DNA from: Rhodococcus sp. SMB37
GTDB lineage: Bacteria > Actinomycetota > Actinomycetes > Mycobacteriales > Mycobacteriaceae
Assembly (NCBI RefSeq): GCF_004345605.1
Contig: NZ_SLVY01000003.1
Coordinates: 391,514-455,513 of the forward strand
DNA: 64,000 bases
Direction: 5' to 3'
In this document: piece by piece, positions 55,400 to 63,956 of the stretch
Position numbering within the stretch: the stretch's first letter is position 1
Layout of the letters: every line of letters begins with the position of its first letter
Made by a program: the position numbers and the translations under genes
Notes under the pieces: generated by a model
Databases searched by the model: none
What the model was told of the DNA's origin: nothing
The model's input: the letters and a program-made list of their open reading frames with translations, nothing else

Positions 55400-55888
55400 T
55401 CAGATCCGGTAGCACCCGACGGTCAGTCCGACGATCGCGGCCACATAACTGCCGAAGGTGATGTACGAACCGTCGGCAGCGAACATCCGCATCGAGAACC
55501 CCGTGTCAGGTGGCAGGACCTGACGTCCGTGGAAGCCGGCATCGGCGGCGGTGCGTTCGAACAGGTCGGCCGCACGCTGCAGATCGGCCACGGGTACCGG
55601 GTTCGAACTGCCTTGGATGGGCAGGTGCACCGACATTCCGTAAGTTCCGTCGGCAAGGGTGCACCCCGCGTTCGTGCGCGCGTATTTCTCGGAGAACTCG
55701 AGGTCGGGAAATTCCTCGGACAGTGCGTCCACGACGTCGCGCTGGACTTGGAGGTAGTACTCGACGGCTGCATCGGTGGAGTCGGCGACAGGCTCGGGAA
55801 CAGCTCTGGATCTCGCTGTGGCGCATCCGGTCATCGTCGCCACCACCGCTGCCACGATGCATACGCGGAGAACAGGAAATTCGCTCAT
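55400..55888 (-). CDS. Lipoprotein
   Basis: A 162-residue lipoprotein from ATG 55888, which overlaps the stop of the hydrolase gene (ATGA). The signal region is MSEFPVLRVCIVAAVVATMT, followed by GC (lipobox TMTGC, Cys22). The mature domain (AVEYYLQVQRDVVDALSEEFPDLEFS, CTLADGTYGMSVHLPIQG, DLFERTAADAGF, ending GLTVGCYRI) contains two Cys that may form a disulfide. It resembles the many small 'Lpp'-type lipoproteins of Corynebacteriales. Coupling to the hydrolase gene implies partnership, perhaps as its immunity or docking protein; that is inference. Confidence 0.8.
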   Translation of the reverse strand: MSEFPVLRVCIVAAVVATMTGCATARSRAVPEPVADSTDAAVEYYLQVQRDVVDALSEEFPDLEFSEKYARTNAGCTLADGTYGMSVHLPIQGSSNPVPVADLQRAADLFERTAADAGFHGRQVLPPDTGFSMRMFAADGSYITFGSYVAAIVGLTVGCYRI

Positions 55889-57498
55889 CGGACACTCCGT
55901 TCGTCGGCGGTGTCCGCTACGACGACCGCAATGTTGTAGGTGCTCATGGAGCCGGGCACCAGATAGGAGCTGTGCCCTTCGGAGGCGGTGCGCTGAACAC
56001 CCGAAACATCTTCTCCCGCATCGCTGGACAGATGGGTCAGACCTGGAAGGTGACTGGGGTCGCCGCCGAAGATCCCCGTGTCGGCGATGAAGTCTCCATC
56101 CGCCTCGATGAGGTACATCGACCCAGGCGCCACGCCGAGTGAGCCGACGTCGGAGGTACCGAGCCCGGCGGCGCCGACGAAGACCGCCTTGTCGGCCTCT
56201 GCCCCCTGCTGCAACGCGAGACTCGTCACGAAGGCTCCGTACGAATGACCGATCGCGGTCACATGCGGTGGCGAGTCGGGTCGGGACGCATCGAGCCCGT
56301 CGAGGAACGTGGCCAGGCGCGGCGCGCCCAGCGTCGCGGACAGATCCGAGACGGGACTGCGTTCGGTGAAGGCCAGCCCCCAACCGAAATGCGGTGCCTG
56401 ATAATTCATCCAGGTGACGGCGGCGACGGTCTCGGAGCCTCGGTCGACACGGCCGAGTTCTCGCTGGGCTTCGTCGCGCAACGCAGAAACCTGCTGGTCG
56501 TATCCGTGGAGGTTGCCCTGCACTGTCGATCCTGCTCCCGGAGTGTAGACCGCGATGTGGTCGGCAGTGTCGATGTCGCCCACCGCGACCGCGGCCATCG
56601 CCTCACGGCCGGACATGTCGAGCGCCAGCAGCCTGCGGTCGTCCAGCGTGAGCGTGCGGTCGATCGCATCGAGCGCAGCGAGCTTGTTCAGGGTCTGCTC
56701 GAGCCCCGCGTCGGCGTTGGAGAGCAGACCGCCGAATACGTTGCTCTCCAACTCTTCCTGCAGTTGCAGGACAACTCCCTCCAGCCGCTCTCGTTCGATT
56801 CCGAGCAACGCGCGGTTCGCGAGGTCGCGGACGTCGGAGGGTATCCCGTCGAGCCCACCGATTCGCTCCGGGTGCTCGGTGAGCAGCACGGTGCGGTCGA
56901 AGGGGCCGAGACTGTTCCACCATGCGGCCACAGCACCCGGGTCCGATGCTGGATCGGGAAAGGGCCCCATCGCCGGAAATCTCATGGATGTGTGGACGAA
57001 CTGCGTTGCCGACACGACACTCTCATCAGGGAAGGTGCGTGCGAGCATCGATGCCGCCTCATGGTCGAGTTCTTGTGCGCGCCGAAGCACCGAGTCGAGT
57101 CGCGCACGCAATGCACTGCGGTCGGTGTCGGGTTCGGGTCCGATTCGACCGGGGGCGTCGGTGAGTGTGCCGTCTACTCCGATGACGAGCCCGTGTTCGT
57201 CAGCCCAGGTGTGTGCAGCCGCGAGTTCGGCACGCACAGCACGTAGTTTCGGAGCCACCATCGCTGCGCACGCACTCACCCGGCGATACGAATCGGCCTG
57301 GACATCAAGGGTATCGACGAGCATTCGGAGCGATACCGCTGCGGCATCCGCGGCATCGCCGGTCCAGGCTCCCCCGAACATGGCGGCCCGGCGGATGTCG
57401 CCGGCGATACGGTCCAGTTCCTCGGCACGATCGCCGAGGTGGGCACCCAACTCCTCCAGTGCGTCCGGATTCCACCCTGCAAGGTCGTGCAGATCCAT
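55885..57498 (-). CDS. WXG-like N-terminal / alpha-beta hydrolase protein (DUF1023)
   Basis: A 537-residue protein from ATG 57498 (MDLHDLAGWNPDALEELGAH); an upstream extension is unlikely. Residues 1-100 are helical, with a W-x-G motif ([20 protein letters not shown]), resembling WXG100/ESX-type secretion domains. Residues 330-537 are a DUF1023 alpha/beta hydrolase: AVYTPGAGSTVQGNL, nucleophile elbow GHSYGAFVTSL, DFIADTG, and a C-terminal EGHSSYL with the catalytic His. Actinobacterial proteins of this build can be exported through type VII pathways or act at the cell envelope. First of an operon with a lipoprotein and a membrane protein. Substrate unknown. Confidence 0.85.
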   Translation of the reverse strand: MDLHDLAGWNPDALEELGAHLGDRAEELDRIAGDIRRAAMFGGAWTGDAADAAAVSLRMLVDTLDVQADSYRRVSACAAMVAPKLRAVRAELAAAHTWADEHGLVIGVDGTLTDAPGRIGPEPDTDRSALRARLDSVLRRAQELDHEAASMLARTFPDESVVSATQFVHTSMRFPAMGPFPDPASDPGAVAAWWNSLGPFDRTVLLTEHPERIGGLDGIPSDVRDLANRALLGIERERLEGVVLQLQEELESNVFGGLLSNADAGLEQTLNKLAALDAIDRTLTLDDRRLLALDMSGREAMAAVAVGDIDTADHIAVYTPGAGSTVQGNLHGYDQQVSALRDEAQRELGRVDRGSETVAAVTWMNYQAPHFGWGLAFTERSPVSDLSATLGAPRLATFLDGLDASRPDSPPHVTAIGHSYGAFVTSLALQQGAEADKAVFVGAAGLGTSDVGSLGVAPGSMYLIEADGDFIADTGIFGGDPSHLPGLTHLSSDAGEDVSGVQRTASEGHSSYLVPGSMSTYNIAVVVADTADERSVR

Positions 57499-57652
57499 GT
57501 CGTTTCCACCCCCTGCCGCGAAAGCATAGGGGGCGCATACGACTACCGGTCCAGGGAGGGGTCCACGGACCGGAATCTGTGGATGAATCGACTGCCTGTG
57601 GACAACCCGCTCGCTGCACGCCTGCACACGGCAGCCGTCGGCGCCGGGACGA

Positions 57653-58225
57653 TCACAGTTTCTTCAAGGCGTCGACAGCAAGTGTCAGATCGTCACCGTC
57701 GAGCAATTCGGCGCTGGGTGCTGCAAGCCAGAGCATCGCGATCCCCTGGAACAGGGTGAACAGCAACTTCGCCAGTGCGTGCGCCTGCGCCGGCGGAAGG
57801 TCCGGGTGGGTCTCACGCAGCGCTGCGGCGAGGTCTGCGTAGGCATGCTCGGATGCCTCGGCCATGTAGTGCCGAGAATCCTCGGCGCGCGCGATACGCA
57901 CCAGGTTCTCCAAGGTCAGCATCAGGTCTTCGCGGTGGTCACCCAAAATGGCGACCATCTGGTCCCAAGTTCGACCGAGCGTGTCGTACAGGGGCGGGCC
58001 GTCACCCGCGCTGCGGATCGCGTCGCCCATCCGGTCGCCGATACCACTGCCGACGCCTTCGGTCAGCGCCTCGGTGACGAGGCGGTCCTTCGAGCCGAAG
58101 TGATAGCCGATGGCAGCCAGACTGACCCCGGCCGCCGTCGCGATGTCGCGTGCCGTGACCTTGGCCAGTCCTTGCTCGAGGATTGCTTTGCGGGCTCCCG
58201 CCAGTAGGTCCTCTCGGTTTCCCAT
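57653..58225 (-). CDS. TetR-family regulator of the adjacent flavin monooxygenase
   Basis: A 190-residue TetR protein. The HTH is at residues 5-55 (DLLAGARKAILEQGLAKVTARDIATAAGVSLAAIGYHFGSKD), followed by an all-helical ligand domain. It is divergent from the monooxygenase gene at 58326. The 100-bp intergenic region carries two 19-bp direct repeats that are probable binding sites, so it most likely represses both itself and the monooxygenase until a ligand, probably the monooxygenase substrate, arrives. Confidence 0.93.
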   Translation of the reverse strand: MGNREDLLAGARKAILEQGLAKVTARDIATAAGVSLAAIGYHFGSKDRLVTEALTEGVGSGIGDRMGDAIRSAGDGPPLYDTLGRTWDQMVAILGDHREDLMLTLENLVRIARAEDSRHYMAEASEHAYADLAAALRETHPDLPPAQAHALAKLLFTLFQGIAMLWLAAPSAELLDGDDLTLAVDALKKL

Positions 58226-58245
58226 GGCGGCAGCCTAGCAAGAAC

Positions 58246-58264
58246 GTCTGAGACATTTGTTCTA
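58246..58264. promoter_or_regulatory. Operator-like repeat 1 (GTCTGAGACATTTGTTCTA)
   Basis: 19-nt sequence, matched at 17 of 19 positions by the copy at 58293-58311. Each contains the near-palindrome GTCTnAGAC followed by ATTyGTTCTA; this copy is also bracketed by AGAAC...GTTCT. Located 20 bp upstream of the TetR start codon. Confidence 0.65.
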
Positions 58265-58292
58265 GACATGGGCCGCGCTGTGTGAGACGTTT

Positions 58293-58311
58293 GTCTAAGA
58301 CATTCGTTCTA
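58293..58311. promoter_or_regulatory. Operator-like repeat 2 (GTCTAAGACATTCGTTCTA)
   Basis: Second copy, in the same orientation, 47 bp from the first (start to start). It lies just upstream of the ribosome binding site (GGAAGG) of the monooxygenase gene. A repressor bound here would block both promoters. Confidence 0.65.
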
Positions 58312-58325
58312 CGGAAGGTACGAGC

Positions 58326-59555
58326 ATGGACACCGATCTTCACGTTCTCGTCAGCGGCGGCGGAATCGCAGGCAATGCCGTGGCGTTACAACTGCTTCGC
58401 GCCGGTATCCGCACCACCGTGGTGGAGCGAGCGAGTGCACCGCGCCCCGGCGGTCAGGCGGTGGATCTACGAGGGCCGAGCCGGGAAGTCGCACAGCGAA
58501 TGGGTCTGATCCCGGGCATCCTGACGCACCGACTGGACGAGCAAGGAATGGAATACGTCGATCGCCGTGGGCGCGCGTATGTCCGGATGCCCACCGAAAT
58601 GTTCGACGGGAAAGGCCCGGTCGCCGATATCGAGATCACCCGCGGCGACCTGAACCAGGTGCTGTTGGACGCGCTGACCGACACCGTCGGCACCCTCGAC
58701 TACCGCTACGGCGAATGGATCGAGGCGATGACCCAGGACGAGGGCGGCGTCGACGTCCTCTTCGCCTCGGGAAAGAGGCAACGGTTCGGTCTGGTCATCG
58801 GAGCAGACGGTGTCCACTCTGCGACCCGACGACTCGCGTTCGGGCCCGAGGAACAGTTCTCCACCTATCTCGGCGGCTACACGTCGTACTTCACTGTTCC
58901 GGCCCCAGCCGGCATCGAACCAGGCTGGATGAGCTTGCACCTGAAGCCGCGTGTCGCCGTGGGACTCCGGCCGGACGCCGATCCGCACACGGCCAAGGCT
59001 CTCGTGATGCTTCGCGTCGACGCTGATCCTGCCTTGCGAGGCGACGTCGACGCACAGCAGCGGCTCCTCCGCCGGATGCTGGCCGACTCCGGCTGGCTGA
59101 CTCCGCAGATCCTCGACGCGATGGTCGACGCCCCGGACTTCTACTTCGACGAACTGGCCCGCATCGACGTGCCGAATCTGTCTGCCGGACGGGTGGCCTT
59201 GCTCGGCGACGCCGGCTACTGCGGGTCGCCTCTGAGCGGCATGGGCACCGCCATGGCCCTCGTCGGCGCGTATCTGCTCGCGGGGGAACTCGCCGCCGGC
59301 CCGACCGATCCGGTGAATGCACTGCGCCGATACGAGACCGCAGTGACGCCGTTCCTCGACAAGGCGAAGAAACTGCCCGGTGGCGGCCTCGCGGCGATGG
59401 TGCAGACCACCCGGCTCGGCTCGATGCTCGGCCGCGCCCTGGCCCGGGTGATGGCCTCGCGACCTCTGCGCCCGGTGATGATCAAAATGATGAGCGGAAC
59501 CGACGAGTACGAATTGCCTTCGTATCCCGCCGATTCCGCTCCCACCGCGCGGTGA
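58326..59555 (+). CDS. FAD-dependent monooxygenase (TetX/PgaE-like)
   Basis: A 409-residue class A flavoprotein. HVLVSGGGIAGNAVALQLLRAG at residues 6-27 is the FAD dinucleotide motif (with SGGG rather than GAGI), RPGGQAVDLRGPSREVAQRMG follows, VIGADGVHSATRRLAFG is the DG motif, and RVALLGDAGYCGSPLSGMGTAMALVGAYLLAGEL is the second FAD motif. This type hydroxylates polyketides, tetracyclines or other aromatics, and often serves detoxification under TetR control. GGAAGG precedes the ATG. Its stop is 13 bp from the convergent permease gene's stop. Substrate unknown. Confidence 0.92.
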   Translation: MDTDLHVLVSGGGIAGNAVALQLLRAGIRTTVVERASAPRPGGQAVDLRGPSREVAQRMGLIPGILTHRLDEQGMEYVDRRGRAYVRMPTEMFDGKGPVADIEITRGDLNQVLLDALTDTVGTLDYRYGEWIEAMTQDEGGVDVLFASGKRQRFGLVIGADGVHSATRRLAFGPEEQFSTYLGGYTSYFTVPAPAGIEPGWMSLHLKPRVAVGLRPDADPHTAKALVMLRVDADPALRGDVDAQQRLLRRMLADSGWLTPQILDAMVDAPDFYFDELARIDVPNLSAGRVALLGDAGYCGSPLSGMGTAMALVGAYLLAGELAAGPTDPVNALRRYETAVTPFLDKAKKLPGGGLAAMVQTTRLGSMLGRALARVMASRPLRPVMIKMMSGTDEYELPSYPADSAPTAR

Positions 59556-59568
59556 GGCGGTGGTGTGG

Positions 59569-62097
59569 CTACATGTCGGCGATGGCCTCGAGCGGCGGGG
59601 TTTTCGCAGCCCGGTGCCCCGGCCACAGCGCGGCCAGCACACCCACCACACCGGAACCGATGAGCATCCCCACGACCTGGCCCCACGGCACCGAGATCCG
59701 ATCGAGTCCCTGATCGGCCAGGGTACTCACGAACGCCCAGCCGAAGACCAGCCCGAGCACGAGACCGACGACCGCACCGAACACCGCAATGAGCAGCGAC
59801 TCTATGTAGATGGTGCGTCGCACCTGGGCACGTTGCATCCCGACGGCCCGGAGCATGCCGATCTCACGTCGCCGCTCGACGACCGACAACGCGAGTGTGT
59901 TGACGATGCCGAGGATCGCGATGACGACAGCGAGTGCAAGCAGTCCGTAGAGGATGGCGAGGAGCATGTCGATCTGCTGGGCCTGCTGCCCCTTGAACTG
60001 ATCGCGGTCCATGACCTGGACGATCACGAGGTCCTTGGTGGCGTCCTCGAGTCCCACCCGGACCGCCTCCGGATCGGCACCGTCCGCGGTGTTGACGAGT
60101 ACGACCTGCGCCGACCTCGACGACACCGGGGTGAACTGTTCGTACAGCTCGTTCGAGATGATCCACGGTCCGATGAGCTGGTTGTCCGCATAGATTCCGA
60201 CGACGCTGGTCTCGACCGTCTCACCGTCCATGCTCGTGAGCGGCACAGTGGCACCGATCTGCCAGCCGTTGTCCGACGCGGCGGTCTCCGACACCACCAT
60301 CTGGTCGCCCGTGATCGCGTCTGTGCCTTCCTTCATCTCCAGAGAGAGAACGTCCTGGATGGCGCCACCCGTCACCGCGCTGCCGTATGCGGCCTCATCG
60401 TCGATGGTTGCCTGAACACCGTGCGAGGACACCACTTCGACGACTCCGTCGACACCGCGTGCAGCGTTCTCTGCCGCGATCGGCAGTCCGAACATCGGCG
60501 GCCCGGTGAGTACGAACTCGGCCTTTACTCCGGTATCGACCAGTGCGTCGACGCTGGCCTTCGCGGACGAGCCGAACACGCCGATGACGGACACGAGCAT
60601 CAGGCCGAGTGTCAGCGCGAAGGCGGTTGCTGCGGTTCGACGCGGGTTGCGAGTCGCATTGGTGCGGGCCAACCGTCCGACCGCACCGAAGGGCCGTGCG
60701 AACACCGCACCGAGAACCTTCACCACCGGTCGAGACAGAGCGGGTGCCGCAAGCAGCACGGCGAGGATCAGTGCGAAGGCTCCCGCTCCGACAGTCGCGG
60801 CAGCACCACCTCCGGTGCTCCGAGAACCGACCGCGACGAGCACAGCACCGACGACAGCAGCGACGACACCGGCGATCGTGCGGATCTTCAGAGACTCGAC
60901 GGACGCCGTGGATTCCTCACGCATTGCAGCCACCGGCGGCACATGCATGGCACGCCTGGCAGGCGCATAGGCACTGACGACGGTGACGATGATCCCGACG
61001 ACCAGCGCGACGATCACGGTGCGCGGCGCCAACTGGAGCGGACCGGACGGAAGTCCGAGATCCGCGGCATTGAGTGCTGCGCGGAGGCCGTATGCGAGCG
61101 CGACACCGGCCGCGATCCCGATCGCACTGCCGATGACACCGACGACGAGCGCTTCGAGGGTGACCGACCGGCCGACCTGCTTCCGGCTCGCGCCGATCGC
61201 GCGCAGCAGCGCGAGTTCGCGCAGGCGCTGAGCCACGATCATCGAGAAAGTGTTGTAGATGATGAACGTGCCGACGAGCAGTGCAATGCCACCGAATGCA
61301 AGCAGGAAGTAGTTGAGGAAGCTCAACGCCTCCGACACCTGATTCTGGGTTTCCTCGGTGACTTCGGCGCCGGTCTGCACCTTCATGTCGGGCAACGCGG
61401 CAGCGACCTCGTCACGCAGCGCTTCCGGACTCATCGAACCGTCGCCGACGATGTCGAGGAACTGGACGTGAGTGCCGTCGGTGAACAGTTGGCTCGCCTG
61501 CTGCTCGGTGAACAGCACGCCTATGTATCCGCCGGTGTCGGTGTCGAGGTCGTAGATGCCGCTCACCGTGACGGGAACCATTCCCTGAGACATGGTCAGG
61601 ACCTTCGTCTCGTCCCCGATTGCCAGGTCGCCGCGTTCGGCTGCGCTCGTGTTGAGTGCGATCTGCCCGACCTCCGTGGGCGGGGTGCCCTCGACGAAGA
61701 CCTCGGGTTCTCCGACTGCCTGTTCCGGGGGGAACCACGCGTAGCCTTCGGCGGGTGCACCGCCGGTCTGGATCGCGGCGCCGTCGGAGCCGAGCACGAT
61801 GAGCCCGCCGCCGATCGTCGGCGCGGTGCGTTCGACGCCGTCGAGTGCGTCGACCAGCGTGATGTCTTCGACGGGCACACCGCTCGCACCGAACTCTTCG
61901 CTGCTGACGCGGACGTCGACGCCCTTGGCGACATCACCGAAGATGTCGTCGAACGTGCGCTGGAGAGTATCGGTGAACACGAACGACCCGGTGATGAAGG
62001 CGGTGCCGAGCACCACCGACAGCACCGTCAGGGCAAGCCGCACCTTGTGTGCGGCGAGGTTGCGCAGCGCAACCTTGCGGATGGGATTCCCACTCAT
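59569..62097 (-). CDS. ABC transporter permease (MacB/FtsX family, two FtsX domains)
   Basis: An 842-residue permease. Helix 1 (LALTVLSVVLGTAFITGSFVF, residues about 21-41) is followed by a large extracytoplasmic domain to about 255. Three helices then carry the first FtsX domain (LSFLNYFLLAFGGIALLVGTFIIYNTFSMIVAQR, then ALVVGVIGSAIGIAAGVAL and IVALVVGIIVTVVSAYAPARR). Two further helices lie near 410-450, then a repeated half with another periplasmic domain and a final FtsX domain (IDMLLAILYGLLALAVVIAILGIVNTLALSVVERRREIGMLRAVG). Such transporters export or extract lipids, lipoproteins or peptides mechanically rather than importing. Its ATPase is the next gene upstream, 12 bp away. Confidence 0.95.
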   Translation of the reverse strand: MSGNPIRKVALRNLAAHKVRLALTVLSVVLGTAFITGSFVFTDTLQRTFDDIFGDVAKGVDVRVSSEEFGASGVPVEDITLVDALDGVERTAPTIGGGLIVLGSDGAAIQTGGAPAEGYAWFPPEQAVGEPEVFVEGTPPTEVGQIALNTSAAERGDLAIGDETKVLTMSQGMVPVTVSGIYDLDTDTGGYIGVLFTEQQASQLFTDGTHVQFLDIVGDGSMSPEALRDEVAAALPDMKVQTGAEVTEETQNQVSEALSFLNYFLLAFGGIALLVGTFIIYNTFSMIVAQRLRELALLRAIGASRKQVGRSVTLEALVVGVIGSAIGIAAGVALAYGLRAALNAADLGLPSGPLQLAPRTVIVALVVGIIVTVVSAYAPARRAMHVPPVAAMREESTASVESLKIRTIAGVVAAVVGAVLVAVGSRSTGGGAAATVGAGAFALILAVLLAAPALSRPVVKVLGAVFARPFGAVGRLARTNATRNPRRTAATAFALTLGLMLVSVIGVFGSSAKASVDALVDTGVKAEFVLTGPPMFGLPIAAENAARGVDGVVEVVSSHGVQATIDDEAAYGSAVTGGAIQDVLSLEMKEGTDAITGDQMVVSETAASDNGWQIGATVPLTSMDGETVETSVVGIYADNQLIGPWIISNELYEQFTPVSSRSAQVVLVNTADGADPEAVRVGLEDATKDLVIVQVMDRDQFKGQQAQQIDMLLAILYGLLALAVVIAILGIVNTLALSVVERRREIGMLRAVGMQRAQVRRTIYIESLLIAVFGAVVGLVLGLVFGWAFVSTLADQGLDRISVPWGQVVGMLIGSGVVGVLAALWPGHRAAKTPPLEAIADM

Positions 62098-62109
62098 GGT
62101 CGCCGGCTC

Positions 62110-62880
62110 CTACTGCGCCGTGGGTGCGTTGACGACGGTGTCGAACTGCTTCATTCGGTCGAGCACCGAGTCGGCGGTCGGCCCGCGCATCTCGTCGACG
62201 ATGCGGCCGTCGGAGAGGAACACGACACGGTCGGCGTATCCGGCGGCCCGCGGATCGTGGGTGACGATCACGACGGTCTGCTCGAACTCGTCGACCGCGG
62301 CGCGCAGGATCGACAGCACCTCGCCGGACGAGTGCGAGTCGAGGTTGCCTGTGGGTTCGTCGCCGAAGATGATCTCGGGCCGTCCGGCCAGCGCGCGGGC
62401 ACACGCGACACGTTGCTGCTGGCCACCGGACAGTTCGCCGGGTTTGTGGTCGAGGCGGTCGCCGAGCCCGAGTCTGCCGACCACGGTGTCGAGCCATTCG
62501 GTATCGACCTTGCGACCGGCGATGTCGAGCGGCAGCGTGATGTTCTCGAGTGCCGTGAGTGTGGGGACGAGGTTGAACGCCTGGAAGACGAAGCCGATGC
62601 GGTCACGACGCAGCTGCGTCATCGCCTTGTCGGACAGCGTCGTGAGGTCGGTGTCGCCGATGAGCACTGCACCGGAGGTCGCACTGTCGAGTCCGGCAAG
62701 GCAGTGCATCAGGGTGGACTTACCGGATCCGGACGGGCCCATGATCGCGGTGAACTCACCGGCAGCGAAATCTTCGGTCACACCGTCGAGGGCGTGAACA
62801 GCGGTTTCACCTGTTCCGTAGATTTTCTTCAGGTTCTGGGCTCGGGCAGCGGGGGCCGAATGCGATGGCATGCGCACCAT
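62110..62880 (-). CDS. ABC transporter ATP-binding protein (MacB/LolD type)
   Basis: A 256-residue ATPase. Walker A GPSGSGKST is at residues 48-56, Q-loop GFVFQAFNLVPTLTALENI, signature LSGGQQQRVACARALA, Walker B IIFGDEPTGNLDS, and switch VIVTHDPRAAGYADRVV. All catalytic residues are present, so it should power the adjacent FtsX-type permease. A MacB/LolD-like sequence implies substrates such as lipoproteins, lipids or peptides in the envelope. It starts 69 bp after the end of the SDR gene, which reads the same way. Confidence 0.96.
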   Translation of the reverse strand: MVRMPSHSAPAARAQNLKKIYGTGETAVHALDGVTEDFAAGEFTAIMGPSGSGKSTLMHCLAGLDSATSGAVLIGDTDLTTLSDKAMTQLRRDRIGFVFQAFNLVPTLTALENITLPLDIAGRKVDTEWLDTVVGRLGLGDRLDHKPGELSGGQQQRVACARALAGRPEIIFGDEPTGNLDSHSSGEVLSILRAAVDEFEQTVVIVTHDPRAAGYADRVVFLSDGRIVDEMRGPTADSVLDRMKQFDTVVNAPTAQ

Positions 62881-62949
62881 CCTTCCCGCTGACGCGTCGA
62901 CGCACCATCGGGGACTCCCCTGATTTGTGGTCGACGCCCATCAGGGAAG

Positions 62950-63711
62950 TCAGCTCCAGCGTGCCTGGCCACCGTCGAGGGGGACGGTAGCGCCCGTGAG
63001 ATAGCGGGCGTCGTCGCCGACGATCCACGCGACGGCCCGCCCGATGTCCTCCTCGCAATCGCCGATACGACGCAACGGAATGCTCTCGACGAACGCAGCG
63101 GCCTCCTCGGGACGATTCTCGGTCCACCACTGCAACCCGGGCGACATGGCGTGCGGTGCGACCGCGTTGACCCGGATGCCGTCTACACCCCACTCTGCGG
63201 CGGCGGCCCGCGTCAGGCTGCGCAGCGCTTCCTTGACGGAGGCGTACCCCCCGTAGCCGCTCATGTCCCACCGCACCGCGGCCGAGGAAACCATGTTGAC
63301 GATCGATCCGCCGCCGCGCTGCTTCATGATCGGATGTACGGCCTGCATCGCGTGGAGCGACGCGATGGGCCCGGACGCGTAGGCCTTCGTCATCAGTTCG
63401 GGTGTCAGGTCGAGGACCGGCCCGAGCGGGTTCAGACTCGCATTGTTGACGAGGATGTCCACTCCCCCGAGCTTCTCCACGGTCTGCTCCACCGCGGCGG
63501 TGATCTGCTCGGTATCGGCGATGTCGCAGGCGATCGGTTCGGCGACACCCCCGAACCCGCGGATCTGTTCGACCGTGTCGACGAGTTTCGATTCCGTACG
63601 ACCTGTCACCGCGATCGCGGCTCCCTCACGCGCCAGCGCGAATGCGACGCCCTGCCCGACACCCTGACCTGCTCCGGTGATGAACGCGACCTTGCCATCC
63701 AATGTGCCCAT
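62950..63711 (-). CDS. Short-chain dehydrogenase/reductase
   Basis: A 253-residue classical SDR. KVAFITGAGQGVGQGVAFALA (residues about 7-27) binds NAD(P); CDIADTEQ, VDILVNNASLNPLG (NNA(S)-type), IVNMVSSAAVRWDMSGYGGYASVKEALR (Ser, Tyr and Lys catalytic residues) and the ending LTGATVPLDGGQARWS complete the family pattern. Substrate unknown. It lies upstream of the ABC transporter genes on the same strand with a 69-bp gap, so weak co-transcription is possible. A putative regulator start reads divergently 245 bp away. Confidence 0.94.
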   Translation of the reverse strand: MGTLDGKVAFITGAGQGVGQGVAFALAREGAAIAVTGRTESKLVDTVEQIRGFGGVAEPIACDIADTEQITAAVEQTVEKLGGVDILVNNASLNPLGPVLDLTPELMTKAYASGPIASLHAMQAVHPIMKQRGGGSIVNMVSSAAVRWDMSGYGGYASVKEALRSLTRAAAAEWGVDGIRVNAVAPHAMSPGLQWWTENRPEEAAAFVESIPLRRIGDCEEDIGRAVAWIVGDDARYLTGATVPLDGGQARWS

Positions 63712-63892
63712 GCGGCGACCTCCCTATCTCGGCCCCCGCATGGAAGCAGACCCCACCGCTTTCGAGCGCTCGCCGGTCCTGCTCACCGGAACACCGCACC
63801 CGCACGAAACTTCCTCCCGTTGCCCGGCTTGCCTGGGTCGTGAGGCAACGGAAAGCCGCACGACTGGGGGAAAGTTGTGCAGTGGCGACACC

Positions 63893-63907
63893 GGCTAGGC
63901 TCTAGCC
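63893..63907. promoter_or_regulatory. GGCTAG-gct-CTAGCC palindrome, candidate operator
   Basis: A 15-bp palindrome with perfect 6-bp arms in the 245-bp gap between the SDR start (63711, reading left) and the possible partial gene at 63957 (reading right). Size and place suit a dimeric repressor site. The rest of the gap shows nothing I can name. Confidence 0.4.
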
Positions 63908-63956
63908 TCAATCTTTCGCGCGGGTGACGCGCTGGCCTGAGCAGTTCGGATTGGAC

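Noticed and set aside
59560..62892. Long plus-strand frame opposite the ABC transporter genes
   Set aside because: His/Asp/Arg-rich shadow without domains.
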